Assembly: GCF_017833525.1 (NCBI RefSeq)
Contig: NZ_JAFICD010000001.1
Coordinates: 2,728,001-2,792,000 of the forward strand
Direction of reading: 5' to 3'
Source: Duganella sp. 1411
GTDB lineage: Bacteria; Pseudomonadota; Gammaproteobacteria; Burkholderiales; Burkholderiaceae_D
Length of the DNA stretch: 64,000 bases
The notes below the pieces were generated by a model that ran no database searches, was not told where the DNA came from, and saw only the letters and a list, made by a program, of their open reading frames with translations. Made by a program: the position numbers and the translations under genes. This document shows, one piece after another, positions 47,517 to 57,493 of the stretch. How positions within the stretch are numbered: position 1 is the first letter of the stretch; every line of letters begins with the position of its first letter.

Positions 47517-48503
47517 ATGAGAACGACGCACCTGGGCGGCATGTTGCTCGCCTTCGCCGCCTGCCTGCCGCCGGCGGCGGCCACCGACGCCGCCTTCGCC
47601 CAACCGCAACTGCGGGTCGACATCGGCGGGCGCAAGCTCAATCTGCACTGCGACGGCACCGGCCCGACCACGGTGCTGTTCGACAGCCAGGCCGGCGACG
47701 CCGGCTGGGCGTGGTTCAAGGTCCAACCCGAAGTGGCCAAGCACACCCGCGCATGCACGTTCGACCGCGCCGGCTACGGCTTCAGCGACCCGGCCGGCCG
47801 GCCCAACACGTCGCAAAACGTGGTCGAGGACTTGCACAAGGGCCTGGCGGCGGCCGGCATCAAACCGCCTTACCTCTTGGTGGGCAACTCGTTCGGCGGG
47901 GCCAACGTCCAGGTCTACGCCTATCGCTACCCGGACGAGGTCAAAGGACTGCTGCTGATCGAACCGCAGACCGAGGACGAGACCGCCCGTGCGGACCGCG
48001 CCTCCGGCGGCTTCATCAAGCAAGTCTACGCGATGGTGGCGCAACACAACCAGCAGTGTCTGAAGGAAGCGGCCAAAGGCTTCAAGGCCGGCGGCAAGGG
48101 CATGGCCGAGTGCATCGGCGATCCGGCGGACTTTTACGGCCCGGCGCTCGGTCCGCGCGTGCTGGCGGCGATGAAGAAGAGTTCGTACTGGCGCACGGTG
48201 GTGAACGAATACCGGGGCTTCGACGCCAGCGACGCGCAGCTGCGCGCGTTGCGCAAGCCGTTCGGCGATCTGCCGCTGCTGGTGCTCACGCGCGGCGTCA
48301 GTCCGTACGCGAACCCGGACCAGCCGCAAAGCGCGGCGAACAAGGCGATGGAAGACGAGAACGAAAAGATCCACCAAGAGCTGGCGGCGCTGTCGACCCA
48401 GGGCGCGCAACGGGTGGTGCCGGGCGCCCCGCACAACATCCAAAGCGCGCAGCCGGACGCCGTGACGGCGGCCGTGCTGGAGATGCTCAAGCGGATCGAC
48501 TAG
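47517..48503 (+). CDS. Alpha/beta hydrolase, exported
   Basis: A 328-residue protein with a signal peptide (GGMLLAFAACLPPAAA). The hydrolase core has CDGTGPTTVLFDSQAGDAG (oxyanion region), FDRAGYGFSDPAGRPNT, and the nucleophile elbow VGNSFGGANVQV. LLVLTRGVS carries the later acid region and GAPHNIQ the His. This resembles soluble periplasmic esterases or epoxide-hydrolase-like proteins of unknown substrate. ATG at 47517 starts the signal and is preferred. Confidence 0.85.
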   Translation: MRTTHLGGMLLAFAACLPPAAATDAAFAQPQLRVDIGGRKLNLHCDGTGPTTVLFDSQAGDAGWAWFKVQPEVAKHTRACTFDRAGYGFSDPAGRPNTSQNVVEDLHKGLAAAGIKPPYLLVGNSFGGANVQVYAYRYPDEVKGLLLIEPQTEDETARADRASGGFIKQVYAMVAQHNQQCLKEAAKGFKAGGKGMAECIGDPADFYGPALGPRVLAAMKKSSYWRTVVNEYRGFDASDAQLRALRKPFGDLPLLVLTRGVSPYANPDQPQSAANKAMEDENEKIHQELAALSTQGAQRVVPGAPHNIQSAQPDAVTAAVLEMLKRID

Positions 48504-48512
48504 GGAACGGCG

Positions 48513-49121
48513 TCAGAACGGCGGATCCTGGCGCTTGCGGCGGCGCGCCACCAGGCCGACGCAGGCCAGGCCGGCCAGCATCATCGCATAGGTATCGGTT
48601 TCCGGCACGGCGGTGATGGTCACCTGGTGCAGGAAGGCGCCGCGGTTGTCGCCGCCGAGGTTGTGGAAGCTGACGTTATAGACGCCGGTGGTGGTCGGCA
48701 TGAAGGTCATCGTCTTGGTGGTGATGGGATCGGACTGGCCGATCTTGAAGGTCTGGTGGGTGCTGCCGAACGTGACCTCGACCGTGTCCGTGCCCCAGTT
48801 GCGCTGGTTGCCGGCGATATCAAAGCTCAACGTATAGAGGCCCCAGGCGCCGGCGGTGAAGGTATTGCTCAACACGCCCGCGCGCAGCGTCGAGCCGTCG
48901 AGGTCGACGTAATGGCCGTGGCCCGGCATCTCGTTGTGCACGAAACCGGTGCCGTCGACGTCGACGGTGCCGTTGCTCACGGTCCAGCCGTGGACGAACT
49001 GGGTGGCGTTGTTGGTCGTCTTATCCGCATCGAAATTATCCGAGAAAACAGTGATGGCGGCGTGGGCGGAAACGGTGGCGCCGAGCAAGGCGGCAGCGGC
49101 GGCGAAATTGCGAATAGACAT
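48513..49121 (-). CDS. PEP-CTERM sorting domain protein
   Basis: A 202-residue exported protein: signal FAAAAALLGATVSAHA, a beta-rich body (FVHGWTVSNGTVDVDGTGF, HYVDLDGSTL), and a C-terminal sorting signal TAVPETDTYAMMLAGLA ending in the basic ARRRKR. The VPE-like motif, hydrophobic helix and Arg cluster are the PEP-CTERM/exosortase signal linked to exopolysaccharide producers. A sucrose- or polysaccharide-binding-like beta sandwich is likely. AAGGA upstream favours the start at 49121. Confidence 0.9.
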   Translation of the reverse strand: MSIRNFAAAAALLGATVSAHAAITVFSDNFDADKTTNNATQFVHGWTVSNGTVDVDGTGFVHNEMPGHGHYVDLDGSTLRAGVLSNTFTAGAWGLYTLSFDIAGNQRNWGTDTVEVTFGSTHQTFKIGQSDPITTKTMTFMPTTTGVYNVSFHNLGGDNRGAFLHQVTITAVPETDTYAMMLAGLACVGLVARRRKRQDPPF

Positions 49122-49263
49122 TGGCATCCTTATGGTTTTTAACAACATGACAATATGAGCGCGGTGGCGACCACAGAATCATTGTACCGAAAGGAAACTA
49201 TTATTTCAATAAAATAACTAAAATGAACCCAAAACAACTTTTTGTGTTGTTTTCATCGTTTTG

Positions 49264-50478
49264 TTAGACGCGGTGGTGGCGGGCGAAAAACTCCATCATC
49301 ATCTTGCTGGCGTCCGGGCCGGCCTTGGCGTTGTAGGCCAGCGCTTCGTCGCCGCCGCTCCACGCGTGATCCAGTTGCTCGATGCGGGCCACCCGCAGCA
49401 GCAGCTTGCGGCCGGCGTAGAAATCGTGGATGCGGTGGGCGTTGTGGCGCCCGCCCCGCCCCTGCGCCCGCTGCGTGATCTTCGGCTCGGCCACCGCGCC
49501 GAGGCCGTTCAGCGCCATGCTTTGTCTCGCCAGCTGGGCTTGATTGATGGGGCGCACCACGCTGTCGCCCTCGCCCTGGATCAGGATCGTCGGCATGCCG
49601 GGGAAATGCGGCTGGCGCGCCATCACCTCCCGCACCGCCATGTCGGCGCGCACGCCGCCGCCGTGCTGCATGACGCCCAACGCGCCCATCGTGCTGTGGC
49701 CGGCGCCGTAGACGGGGCCCGAATGCATGCCGACGGCGGCGAACAATCGCGGGTGGTTGAGCGCGACGATGTTGGCCATGCCGGCCCCCGCCGAAATGCC
49801 GGCGATGTAGACGCGCGAGCGGTCGATCCCGTACTCGGTCATGACCTTGTGGATCATGCCGACGATGACCGGCACGTCGCCGCCGCCCTCCTGCGTGGCG
49901 CGGTCGTACCACTTCCAGCAGCGCTGCGCGTGCGAGCTGACCGGTTGCTGCGGATAGAGCACCGCGCAGCCCATCCGCTCGGCCCAATGGTTCATCCGCG
50001 TGCCCTGCGCGAACTGGGTGGCGGTCTGCTGGCAGCCGTGCAGCATGACCACCAGCGGCAAGCCCTTGCGCGCCGCCTGCTCGGTTATCTGATTGGGAAG
50101 GTAGAGCCAGTAGCTCATGCGCTGCGCCGGCTTGCCGACCCCGGCCGGCACCGGGTAGTGCGACGCCAGCCATTTGCCGGGCGCCGGTGGGACGTGGGAC
50201 GCGGGCGGGGCGGGTTTGGCGGCGCGGGCCGCACGTTGCACCCCGGCGCCCGGGATCGCCCGGGTCGCGGGTTTCGGGGTCGGACCCCGTACGGGGTCCG
50301 CCCCCTTTTTGGCGGCGGGTTTGGCCACCTTGGCCACCTTGGCCGCCGGCGCCCGCTTGCGCTTGGGCGCGGGCGGCGTGGCGGCCTTGAACAGCGCCGT
50401 CATCAGCTTGTTGACGGATTTACTCTGTCGTGTGCCGGTACGAACCAGACTACGCAGCAAACCAGCGGCACTCTTCAT
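49264..50478 (-). CDS. PHB depolymerase-family esterase
   Basis: A 404-residue protein with the LpqC/PhaZ-type catalytic domain (about 115-380): LPLVVMLHGCQQTATQFAQGT (oxyanion), GISAGAGMANIVAL (nucleophile Ser in GxSxG), then HSGPVYGAGHS and a His near the C-terminal IEQLDHAWSGGD. It should cleave short polyester or acylated esters. There is no signal peptide; the N-terminus is a long basic Lys/Ala/Pro tail (about 1-100). Residues 59-68 (GADPVRGPTP) are encoded by a family 3 palindromic repeat that became part of the gene. Confidence 0.88.
   Translation of the reverse strand: MKSAAGLLRSLVRTGTRQSKSVNKLMTALFKAATPPAPKRKRAPAAKVAKVAKPAAKKGADPVRGPTPKPATRAIPGAGVQRAARAAKPAPPASHVPPAPGKWLASHYPVPAGVGKPAQRMSYWLYLPNQITEQAARKGLPLVVMLHGCQQTATQFAQGTRMNHWAERMGCAVLYPQQPVSSHAQRCWKWYDRATQEGGGDVPVIVGMIHKVMTEYGIDRSRVYIAGISAGAGMANIVALNHPRLFAAVGMHSGPVYGAGHSTMGALGVMQHGGGVRADMAVREVMARQPHFPGMPTILIQGEGDSVVRPINQAQLARQSMALNGLGAVAEPKITQRAQGRGGRHNAHRIHDFYAGRKLLLRVARIEQLDHAWSGGDEALAYNAKAGPDASKMMMEFFARHHRV
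50276..50304. repeat. Palindromic repeat, family 3, copy 2 inside a coding region
   Basis: GGGGTCGGACCCC then GTA then CGGGGTCCGCCCC is the same design as the copy at 42830, but lies in frame inside the N-terminal tail of the PHB-depolymerase-like gene. It is translated as GADPVRGPTP. Confidence 0.85.
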
Positions 50479-50574
50479 TGGATAGACCTCCTGTTGCCAT
50501 AAAGTCTACCCCGAAACGCCCTTCCGCCTGCGTTCGCCAACGCGCTTAACGCAACATCGGCGCCATCGGCGGCA

Positions 50575-53500
50575 TCAGCGCAACATCGATTCCCACACTT
50601 TTTGCAGCCGCTTGGCCGACACCGGCATCGGCGTGCGCAGCTCCTGGGCGAACAGCGACACGCGCAACTCCTCCAGCATCCAGCGGAACTCGACCATCTT
50701 CGGATCGGTGTTCTTGCCGGCCGATTTGTCCTTGTTGACGCGCTGGTAAGGCGCCGCCGCCGTCTGCCATTCGGCCATCAGCTTGGCGTCGCGCGCGGGG
50801 TCGCCGCGCAGCTTTTCGATGCGCACGTTGATCGCCTTCAGATAGCGCGGGAAGTGCGCCAGCTGGCTGTAGTCGTTGTCGGACAGGAAGCGCTTGTTGA
50901 CCAGCGCCTGCAACTGGCTTTGCATGTCGGCCGCCGCCGCCGCCGGCAGCCCCTGCAGCCGCTTGGGCAGCCCGTGGAACTCGGTCAGCACCTGCGACAG
51001 CAGCCGTGCGATCTCGTTCACCAGCAGCACCAGGCGCGACTTGCCCTCGTCCTTGCGCTTGGCGAAACCGGCGGCGTCGACCGGCAACGGATCTTGCAGG
51101 CAGGCGATGTCGAGCGCCTTGTTGATGATCTGTTCGCGCAGTTCCTCCTGCGTGCCCATGCTCATGAACTGCATGCCCATCTGCTGCAGGCCGGGGATGC
51201 CCTTTTCAATGAACTTGATCTGGTCCTTCATCTGCAGCGCGAACAGCCGGCGCAGGCCGATCCGGTGCGTGCGCGCCGCCACCGTCGGGTCGTCGAACAC
51301 CTCCAGGTCGCAGTGCGTGCCCTTGTCGACCAGCGCCGGGAAGCCGATCAGGGTCAGCTTGCCCTGGACGATCTCGAGCAGCTCCGGCAGCTCGCCGAAG
51401 GTCCAACTGGTCAGGCCCGTCAAGGTGATGCCGCTGGTGGCGCTGGCCGCTTCCTTGGGCGCGCCGCCCTTGCCGGACGCCGACACCGCCCCGGCGTTGC
51501 CGCCGGCGGAGCGCGACGGCGCCGCCGATGCCGACGGCGCGGCGCCCCCGGTGCCCAGCGCGCGCAAGGTCACCCCTTGCGTGCCCGAGGTCTCGGCCAT
51601 CTTCTGGAAGCTCTCGCGCGCCTGCGCGCCGAATTCGGCCTGCAGCGTGGCCAGGTTGCGGCCCATCTCCAACTGGCGACCGTGTTCGTCGATCACCTTG
51701 AAGTTCATGAAGTGGTGGGCCGGCAGCGTCTCCGGCTTGAAGTCGGTGCTCAGCACCGAGATGGTGATTTGCGAGCGGATGTCGGCGATGATCGCGTCGA
51801 TCAAATCGCCCCGGCCGAAGGTGCCCGCCTCGTGGACCCGCTCGCAGAACTTGGCCGCGTAGTCGGGCAGCGGCACGCAATGGCGGCGCAGCTTTTGCGG
51901 CAAGGACTTGAGCAGCAGGTGCACCTTCTCCTTCAGCATGCCCGGCACCAGCCACTCGCAGCGCTCGCGCGGCAGCTGGTTGAGCGCGAACAGCGGCACG
52001 GCCATCGTCACGCCGTCACGCACGCTGCCCGGTTCGAAGTGGTAGGTCAGCGCCATTTCCAGCCCCGTCACCGACATCGTCTTCGGGAACAGGTCGGTGG
52101 TGACGCCGGCCGCCTCGTGGCGCATCAATTCGTCGCGGTTCAGGTACAGCAGCTTCGGCTCGGCCGCCGTGGCGTCCTTGTGCCACTTCTCGAAACCGGC
52201 GCCGTTGACCACGTCGGCCGGGATCAGCTTGTCGTAGAAGGCGGCGATCAGCTCATCGTCGACCAGCACGTCGAGGCGGCGCGACTTGTGCTCGAGGTTC
52301 TCGATCTCCTTGATCAACTTGTGGTTGTGGGCGAAGAACGGCGCGCGGGTGTCGTAATCGCCGCCGACCAGCGCGTCGCGGATGAAGATCTCGCGCGCCT
52401 CGGCCGGGTTGTGCAGCGCGTAGTTGATGCGGCGCTGGCTGTACACCACCAGCCCGTACAGGGTGGCGCGCTCGGACGCGCTGACCTGCGCCGTGCGTTT
52501 TTCCCAGCGCGGCTCGCCCCACGATTTTTTCAGCAGGTGGCCGCCGACCTTCTCCAGCCATTCCGGCTCGATGCGGGCGACGCAGCGCGCGTACAGGCGC
52601 GTGGTGTCGACCAGTTCGGCCGCCATGATCCACTTGCCCGGCTTTTTCAGCAGCGAGGAACCGGGCCAGATGTTGAACTTGATGCCGCGCGCGCCCAGGT
52701 AGCCGGCGCCCGGCTCGTCCTCGCTCTTGAAGCCGATGTTGCCCAGCAGGCCGGTCAGCAGCGCCAGGTGCAGGTTCTCGTAGGTGGCCGGCGTCTCGTT
52801 GACGCGCCAGCCCTGCTCCTTGACGATGGTCAGCAGCTGCGAGTGCACGTCGCGCCACTCGCGCAGGCGCAGTTGCGACAGGAAGTTGGTGCGGCAGTTG
52901 TCCATCAGCTGGCGGTTGGTCTTCTTATGCTCGATGGCGTTCTCGAACCACTGCCAGATCTTGATGTAACTGAGGAATTCGGAGCGCTCGTCGGCGAACT
53001 TCTTGTGCGCCTCGTCGGCCGCCTGCTGGTGCTCCATCGGGCGGTCGCGCGGGTCCTGCACCGACAAGGCCGAGGCGATGATCAGCACCTCGTTCAGGCA
53101 GACGTTGTCCAGCGCGGCGAGGATCATGCGGCCCACGCGCGGGTCCAGCGGCAGCTTGGCCAGCTTGTTGCCCAGGGGCGTGAGCTGGTTGTATTCGTCG
53201 ACCGCGCCCAGTTCCTGCAGCAGCTGGTAGCCGTCGGCGATGGCGCGCGCCAGCGGCGGCTCGATGAACGGGAAGGTCTCGACGTCGGTCAGGTGCAGGG
53301 ACTTCATGCGCAGGATGACGGCGGCCAGCGACGAGCGCAGGATCTCCGGTTCCGTGAACTTGGGCCGCTGCAGGAAGTCCTGCTCCTCGTACAAGCGGAT
53401 GCAGACGCCGTCGGCGACGCGGCCGCAGCGGCCGGCGCGCTGGTTGGCGGCCGATTGCGCGATCGGCTCGATCTGCAGCTGCTCGACCTTGTTGCGGTAG

Positions 53501-54816
53501 CTGTAGCGCTTGACGCGCGCCAGGCCGGCGTCGACCACGTAGCGGATGCCGGGCACCGTCAGCGAGGTTTCGGCGACGTTGGTGGCCAGCACGATGCGGC
53601 GCGCGTTGGTCAGCTTGAACACGCGCTCCTGCTCCTCGGCCGACAGGCGGGCGAACAGCGGCAGGATCTCCACGTGCGGCGGATGGTGCTTGCGCAGCGC
53701 CTCGGCGGCGTCGCGGATCTCGCGCTCGCCGGGCAGGAACACCAGCACGTCGCCCGAGCCCAGGCGGCTCAGTTCATCGACGCCGTCGATCACCGCGTCC
53801 ATCAGGTCGCGCTTTTCGCGGGCGGCGGCGGTGCGCTGGCCCTTGCCCTCGGCGTTGGCGATGGCCGCCGCGTTGCCCACCCGCTGGACGTCGCTCTCGA
53901 TCGGCCGGTAGCGCACCTCCACTTTATACAGGCGGCCGGAGACCTCGATCACCGGCGCCGGTTTCTCCGGCGTGCCGAAGTGGCGCGAAAAGCGCTCGGC
54001 GTCGATGGTGGCCGAGGTGATGATCACCTTCAGGTCCGGGCGGCGCGGTAGCAGCTGTTTCAGGTAGCCGAGCAGGAAGTCGATGTTCAGGCTGCGCTCG
54101 TGGGCCTCGTCGATGATGATGGTGTCGTAGGTCTTGAGCAGCGGGTCGGTCTGGGTCTCGGCCAGCAGGATACCGTCGGTCATCAGCTTGACCGAGGCGC
54201 CCTTCATCAGGGTGTCGGCGAAGCGCACCTTGAAGCCGACCGTCTCGCCCAGCGGCGTGCCCAGCTCCTGGGCGATGCGCTTGGCGGTGGACGAGGCGGC
54301 GATGCGGCGCGGCTGCGTGTGGCCGATCAGGCCCTTTTGGCCGCGTCCCAGCTCCAGGCAGATTTTCGGCAGCTGGGTGGTCTTGCCGGAGCCGGTTTCG
54401 CCCGAGACGATGATCACCTGGTGCTTTTGCAGCGCCTCGGCGATCTCGTGGCGGCGGCCGGAGACCGGCAGGTCCTCGGGGAAGGTAATCGGCGGCAGCG
54501 GGTTGCGGAACGCCCGCTCGGCCTCGCGCGCGGCCTGCTCCTCGGGTGTCAGACGCGGCTTGGGCTCGCGGCGCGGCTGGGCGCGCGAACCGCCCTCGCC
54601 GTCCGGGCGCGGCGCGCGGGCCTGCTGCGGACGCCCGCCCTGCCCCGGCTGGGTGCTCTGGCGAGCCTCTCCCTGCGGACGTGGCTGGCCCTGCCCCTGC
54701 CGGCCGCCGGGCGCTGGCGGCGTGCGGGACGGGGCGTTTTGCGGGCTGCGGGGCTTGCCAGAGGGGCTGGACGGGCGGTTGGCGGCGGTTTTCGGTTTAT
54801 TGCTGGCTTCTGACAT
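50575..54816 (-). CDS. hrpA: ATP-dependent RNA helicase HrpA
   Basis: A 1413-residue DEAH-box helicase. A basic, Pro/Arg/Gln-rich N-terminal tail (about 1-100) precedes the helicase core. Motif I is GETGSGKTTQLPKI (about residue 140), motif II DEAHERSLN (about 240), motif III SATIDAERF and motif VI QRAGRCGR. The C-terminal HA2, OB and DUF3418 regions run to the end. It unwinds RNA and is involved in mRNA processing and ribosome rescue. The length is typical of the long bacterial HrpA. Confidence 0.95.
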   Translation of the reverse strand: MSEASNKPKTAANRPSSPSGKPRSPQNAPSRTPPAPGGRQGQGQPRPQGEARQSTQPGQGGRPQQARAPRPDGEGGSRAQPRREPKPRLTPEEQAAREAERAFRNPLPPITFPEDLPVSGRRHEIAEALQKHQVIIVSGETGSGKTTQLPKICLELGRGQKGLIGHTQPRRIAASSTAKRIAQELGTPLGETVGFKVRFADTLMKGASVKLMTDGILLAETQTDPLLKTYDTIIIDEAHERSLNIDFLLGYLKQLLPRRPDLKVIITSATIDAERFSRHFGTPEKPAPVIEVSGRLYKVEVRYRPIESDVQRVGNAAAIANAEGKGQRTAAAREKRDLMDAVIDGVDELSRLGSGDVLVFLPGEREIRDAAEALRKHHPPHVEILPLFARLSAEEQERVFKLTNARRIVLATNVAETSLTVPGIRYVVDAGLARVKRYSYRNKVEQLQIEPIAQSAANQRAGRCGRVADGVCIRLYEEQDFLQRPKFTEPEILRSSLAAVILRMKSLHLTDVETFPFIEPPLARAIADGYQLLQELGAVDEYNQLTPLGNKLAKLPLDPRVGRMILAALDNVCLNEVLIIASALSVQDPRDRPMEHQQAADEAHKKFADERSEFLSYIKIWQWFENAIEHKKTNRQLMDNCRTNFLSQLRLREWRDVHSQLLTIVKEQGWRVNETPATYENLHLALLTGLLGNIGFKSEDEPGAGYLGARGIKFNIWPGSSLLKKPGKWIMAAELVDTTRLYARCVARIEPEWLEKVGGHLLKKSWGEPRWEKRTAQVSASERATLYGLVVYSQRRINYALHNPAEAREIFIRDALVGGDYDTRAPFFAHNHKLIKEIENLEHKSRRLDVLVDDELIAAFYDKLIPADVVNGAGFEKWHKDATAAEPKLLYLNRDELMRHEAAGVTTDLFPKTMSVTGLEMALTYHFEPGSVRDGVTMAVPLFALNQLPRERCEWLVPGMLKEKVHLLLKSLPQKLRRHCVPLPDYAAKFCERVHEAGTFGRGDLIDAIIADIRSQITISVLSTDFKPETLPAHHFMNFKVIDEHGRQLEMGRNLATLQAEFGAQARESFQKMAETSGTQGVTLRALGTGGAAPSASAAPSRSAGGNAGAVSASGKGGAPKEAASATSGITLTGLTSWTFGELPELLEIVQGKLTLIGFPALVDKGTHCDLEVFDDPTVAARTHRIGLRRLFALQMKDQIKFIEKGIPGLQQMGMQFMSMGTQEELREQIINKALDIACLQDPLPVDAAGFAKRKDEGKSRLVLLVNEIARLLSQVLTEFHGLPKRLQGLPAAAAADMQSQLQALVNKRFLSDNDYSQLAHFPRYLKAINVRIEKLRGDPARDAKLMAEWQTAAAPYQRVNKDKSAGKNTDPKMVEFRWMLEELRVSLFAQELRTPMPVSAKRLQKVWESMLR

Positions 54817-54861
54817 TGTTTTTTACAAGATTGGAGCGCGGAACTCGCGCACCGAATTATA

Positions 54862-56181
54862 ATGCGGCTAATGGAAAACCCTACCCAATTCGTCCAATGG
54901 CTGCGTTCCGTCGCGCCGTACATCCACGCCTTCCGCGGCAAGACCTTCGTCGTCGCCTTCCCCGGTGAACTGGTCAGCGCCGGCGCGCTGCAGGTGCTGG
55001 CCCACGACCTGTCGCTGCTGCACGCGCTCGACATCAACGTCACCGTCGTCTACGGCTCGCGCCCGCAGGTGGCCGAGCAACTGGCGCTGCGCAACGTCGA
55101 GGGCCGCTTCCACAACGGCGTGCGCATCACCGACACGGCCGCCATGGAGTGCGCAAAGGAGGCCGCCGGCGAGCTGCGCCTCGACATCGAGGCCGCCTTC
55201 AGCCAGGGCTTGCCCAACACGCCGATGTCGAACGCGGCGATCCGTATCATTTCCGGCAACTTCATCACGGCCCGCCCGCTCGGCGTCATCGACGGCGTCG
55301 ACCTCGAGCTGACCGGCGTCACCCGCAAGGTCGACGCCGAGACGATCCACTCGATCCTCGGCTCCGACGGCCTGGTGCTGCTGTCGCCGCTGGGCTTCTC
55401 GCCCACCGGCGAGGCGTTCAACCTGACGATGGAGGATGTCGCCTGCAGCGCCGCCATCGCGCTGCACGCCGACAAGCTGGTGTTCATCACCGAGACCGAC
55501 ATGATGGTCGACGCCGCCGGCGTCGAGATCCGCGAGCTGTCGTCGCACCAGGCCGAGGCCGTGCTGCAAGCCGGCTTCCTGCCCGACGCCACCGCGTTCT
55601 ACCTGAAACACTGCGTCAAGGCCTGCGACAACGGCGTCGAACGCTCGCACATCGTGCCGTTCGCGATGGACGGCTCGGCGCTGCTCGAGCTGTTCACCCA
55701 CGACGGCGTGGGCACCATGATCTCGCACGAGAACCTCGAATCGCTGCGCAAGGCCACCATCGAGGACGTCGGCGGCATCATCAAGCTGATCGAGCCGCTC
55801 GAGGCAGACGGCACGCTGGTCAAGCGCGGGCGCGAGCTGATCGAGCGCGAGATCGACTATTTCTCCGTCATCGAGCACGACGGCGTGATCTTCGGCTGCG
55901 CCGCGCTGTATCCGTTCCCGGAGCAGAAAATGGCCGAAATGGCATGCCTGACCGTCAACCCCGAGGTGCAGGCCCAGGGCGACGGCGAGCGCATTTTGAA
56001 GCACATGGAGAACCGCGCGCGCGCCATCGGCGTGACCAAGCTGTTCGTGCTGACCACGCGCACGTCGCACTGGTTCCAGAAGCGCGGCTTCGTGCCGACC
56101 ACGGTCGACGCGCTGCCCAAGGACCGCCAGCGCATGTATAACTGGCAGCGCAAATCCCAGGTCCTGATTAAATCTTTATAA
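54862..56181 (+). CDS. argA: N-acetylglutamate synthase
   Basis: About 436-439 residues (starts 54862 or 54871). The N-terminal amino-acid-kinase domain (about 20-285) has FRGKTFVVAFPGELV, LDINVTVVYGSRPQ and NVEGRFHNGVRITD. The C-terminal GNAT domain has ERILKHMENRARAIGVTKLFVLT and the acetyl-CoA loop. It makes N-acetylglutamate, the first step of arginine synthesis, in the cytoplasm and is inhibited by arginine. It is divergent from hrpA and followed by yggX after 33 bases. Confidence 0.95.
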   Translation: MRLMENPTQFVQWLRSVAPYIHAFRGKTFVVAFPGELVSAGALQVLAHDLSLLHALDINVTVVYGSRPQVAEQLALRNVEGRFHNGVRITDTAAMECAKEAAGELRLDIEAAFSQGLPNTPMSNAAIRIISGNFITARPLGVIDGVDLELTGVTRKVDAETIHSILGSDGLVLLSPLGFSPTGEAFNLTMEDVACSAAIALHADKLVFITETDMMVDAAGVEIRELSSHQAEAVLQAGFLPDATAFYLKHCVKACDNGVERSHIVPFAMDGSALLELFTHDGVGTMISHENLESLRKATIEDVGGIIKLIEPLEADGTLVKRGRELIEREIDYFSVIEHDGVIFGCAALYPFPEQKMAEMACLTVNPEVQAQGDGERILKHMENRARAIGVTKLFVLTTRTSHWFQKRGFVPTTVDALPKDRQRMYNWQRKSQVLIKSL

Positions 56182-56214
56182 TCACCGTTTTATCGACAGT
56201 TTTAGGAGCAACAG

Positions 56215-56487
56215 ATGGCCCGCACCGTGCAATGCGTCAAACTCAACAAAGAAGCCGAAGGACTGGACTTCCCGCCGTATCCGGGCGAGCTGGGTAAGAA
56301 GATTTATGAGTCGGTGTCGAAGGAGGCGTGGGCCGCGTGGCTCAAGCACCAGACCATGCTGGTCAACGAGAACCGCCTGAACCTGGCCGACCAGCGCGCG
56401 CGCAAGTATCTGGCGCAGCAGATGGAAAAGCACTTCTTCGGCGACGGCGCCGACGCCGCCATGGGTTACGTGCCGCCGACCGAGTAA
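56215..56487 (+). CDS. yggX: Oxidative damage protection protein YggX (Fe(2+)-trafficking)
   Basis: A complete 90-residue YggX. It starts [19 protein letters not shown] with the conserved Cys, and carries [24 protein letters not shown] and MEKHFFGDG. It protects iron-sulfur clusters and may move ferrous iron. An AGGAGCAACAG site precedes the ATG. Confidence 0.95.
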   Translation: MARTVQCVKLNKEAEGLDFPPYPGELGKKIYESVSKEAWAAWLKHQTMLVNENRLNLADQRARKYLAQQMEKHFFGDGADAAMGYVPPTE

Positions 56488-56533
56488 GCGTCAGCCCCCC
56501 AGATGCACCGTGGCCCGCGGCGGCCGCGGGTGT

Positions 56534-56576
56534 GGGGTCGTACCCCCCGGGGGACTCGGCGTCCCCGTACGACCCC
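56534..56576. repeat. Palindromic repeat, family 3, copy 3
   Basis: GGGGTCGTAC (56534-56543) pairs with GTACGACCCC (56567-56576); inner bases GGGGAC and GTCCCC also pair. It lies between the convergent yggX and rpiA stops. Confidence 0.85.
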
Positions 56577-56597
56577 GGTTTGGCCGGGGGTTTGTCT

Positions 56598-57275
56598 TTA
56601 AAACGTCAGCGTCTTCACGCCTTCCGCCGTGCCCAGCAGGCACACATCGGCGCCGCGCGCGGCAAACAAGCCCACCGCGATCACGCCCACGATCTGGTTG
56701 ATCTTGGCCTCCAGCGCCACCGGATCGGTGATCGACAAGCCGGCCACATCAATCAACATGCCGCCGTTATCGGTGATGAACGCCTCGTCCGTGCCCGGCT
56801 TGAGGCGCAGCTTCGGCTGGCCGCCCAGCTTGGCCAGCTCGCGCGTGACGGCCGCGCGCGCCATCGGCAGCACCTCCACCGGCAGCGGGAACTTGCCCAT
56901 CACGTCGACCAGCTTGGAGCCGTCGGCGATGCACACAAACCGTTTCGACACCGACGCCACGATCTTCTCGCGCGTGAGCGCCGCGCCGCCGCCCTTGATC
57001 ATGGCGCCGGCCTGGGTGATCTCGTCGGCGCCGTCGATGTAGACGGCGATCTCGGCCACGTCGTTCAGGTCGAACACGGCGATGCCGTGGCCGCGCAGGC
57101 GGGCCGCGGTGGCCTCCGACGACGCCACCGCGCCCTGGATGCTGTCCTTGATCTTGGCCAGTTCATCGATGAAGAAATTGGCGGTCGAGCCGGTGCCGAC
57201 GCCGATGATCTCGTTCTTCACCACGTAATCGATGGCGGCGCGCGCCACCGCTTGCTTCAGTTCGTCTTGGGTCAT
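56598..57275 (-). CDS. rpiA: Ribose-5-phosphate isomerase A
   Basis: A 225-residue enzyme that interconverts ribose-5-phosphate and ribulose-5-phosphate in the pentose phosphate pathway. Signatures [11 protein letters not shown] (phosphate loop), YIDGADEI (catalytic Asp) and [12 protein letters not shown] (catalytic Lys region) are all intact. The 218 bases upstream hold no other gene; they contain its promoter and that of the divergent signalling operon. Confidence 0.96.
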   Translation of the reverse strand: MTQDELKQAVARAAIDYVVKNEIIGVGTGSTANFFIDELAKIKDSIQGAVASSEATAARLRGHGIAVFDLNDVAEIAVYIDGADEITQAGAMIKGGGAALTREKIVASVSKRFVCIADGSKLVDVMGKFPLPVEVLPMARAAVTRELAKLGGQPKLRLKPGTDEAFITDNGGMLIDVAGLSITDPVALEAKINQIVGVIAVGLFAARGADVCLLGTAEGVKTLTF

Positions 57276-57493
57276 GATGTTGCCGTTTCTATCAAAAGGA
57301 CCGCCATTTTAACGGATCGCCCCCGGACGACGGCGAATTCCGCTAAAAATTGCGTAGAGACAACATCGATCGCGCCGCGGTGTCGCACACTTGCACAAGC
57401 GCGGCCGGCACGCCACGAAGCGCGCCAGCGGCGCCGCCGATTGTGCGAGAATGAAGCCAGCAGATCCCATCCAACGTCCGTCCGGGGAGTTTC

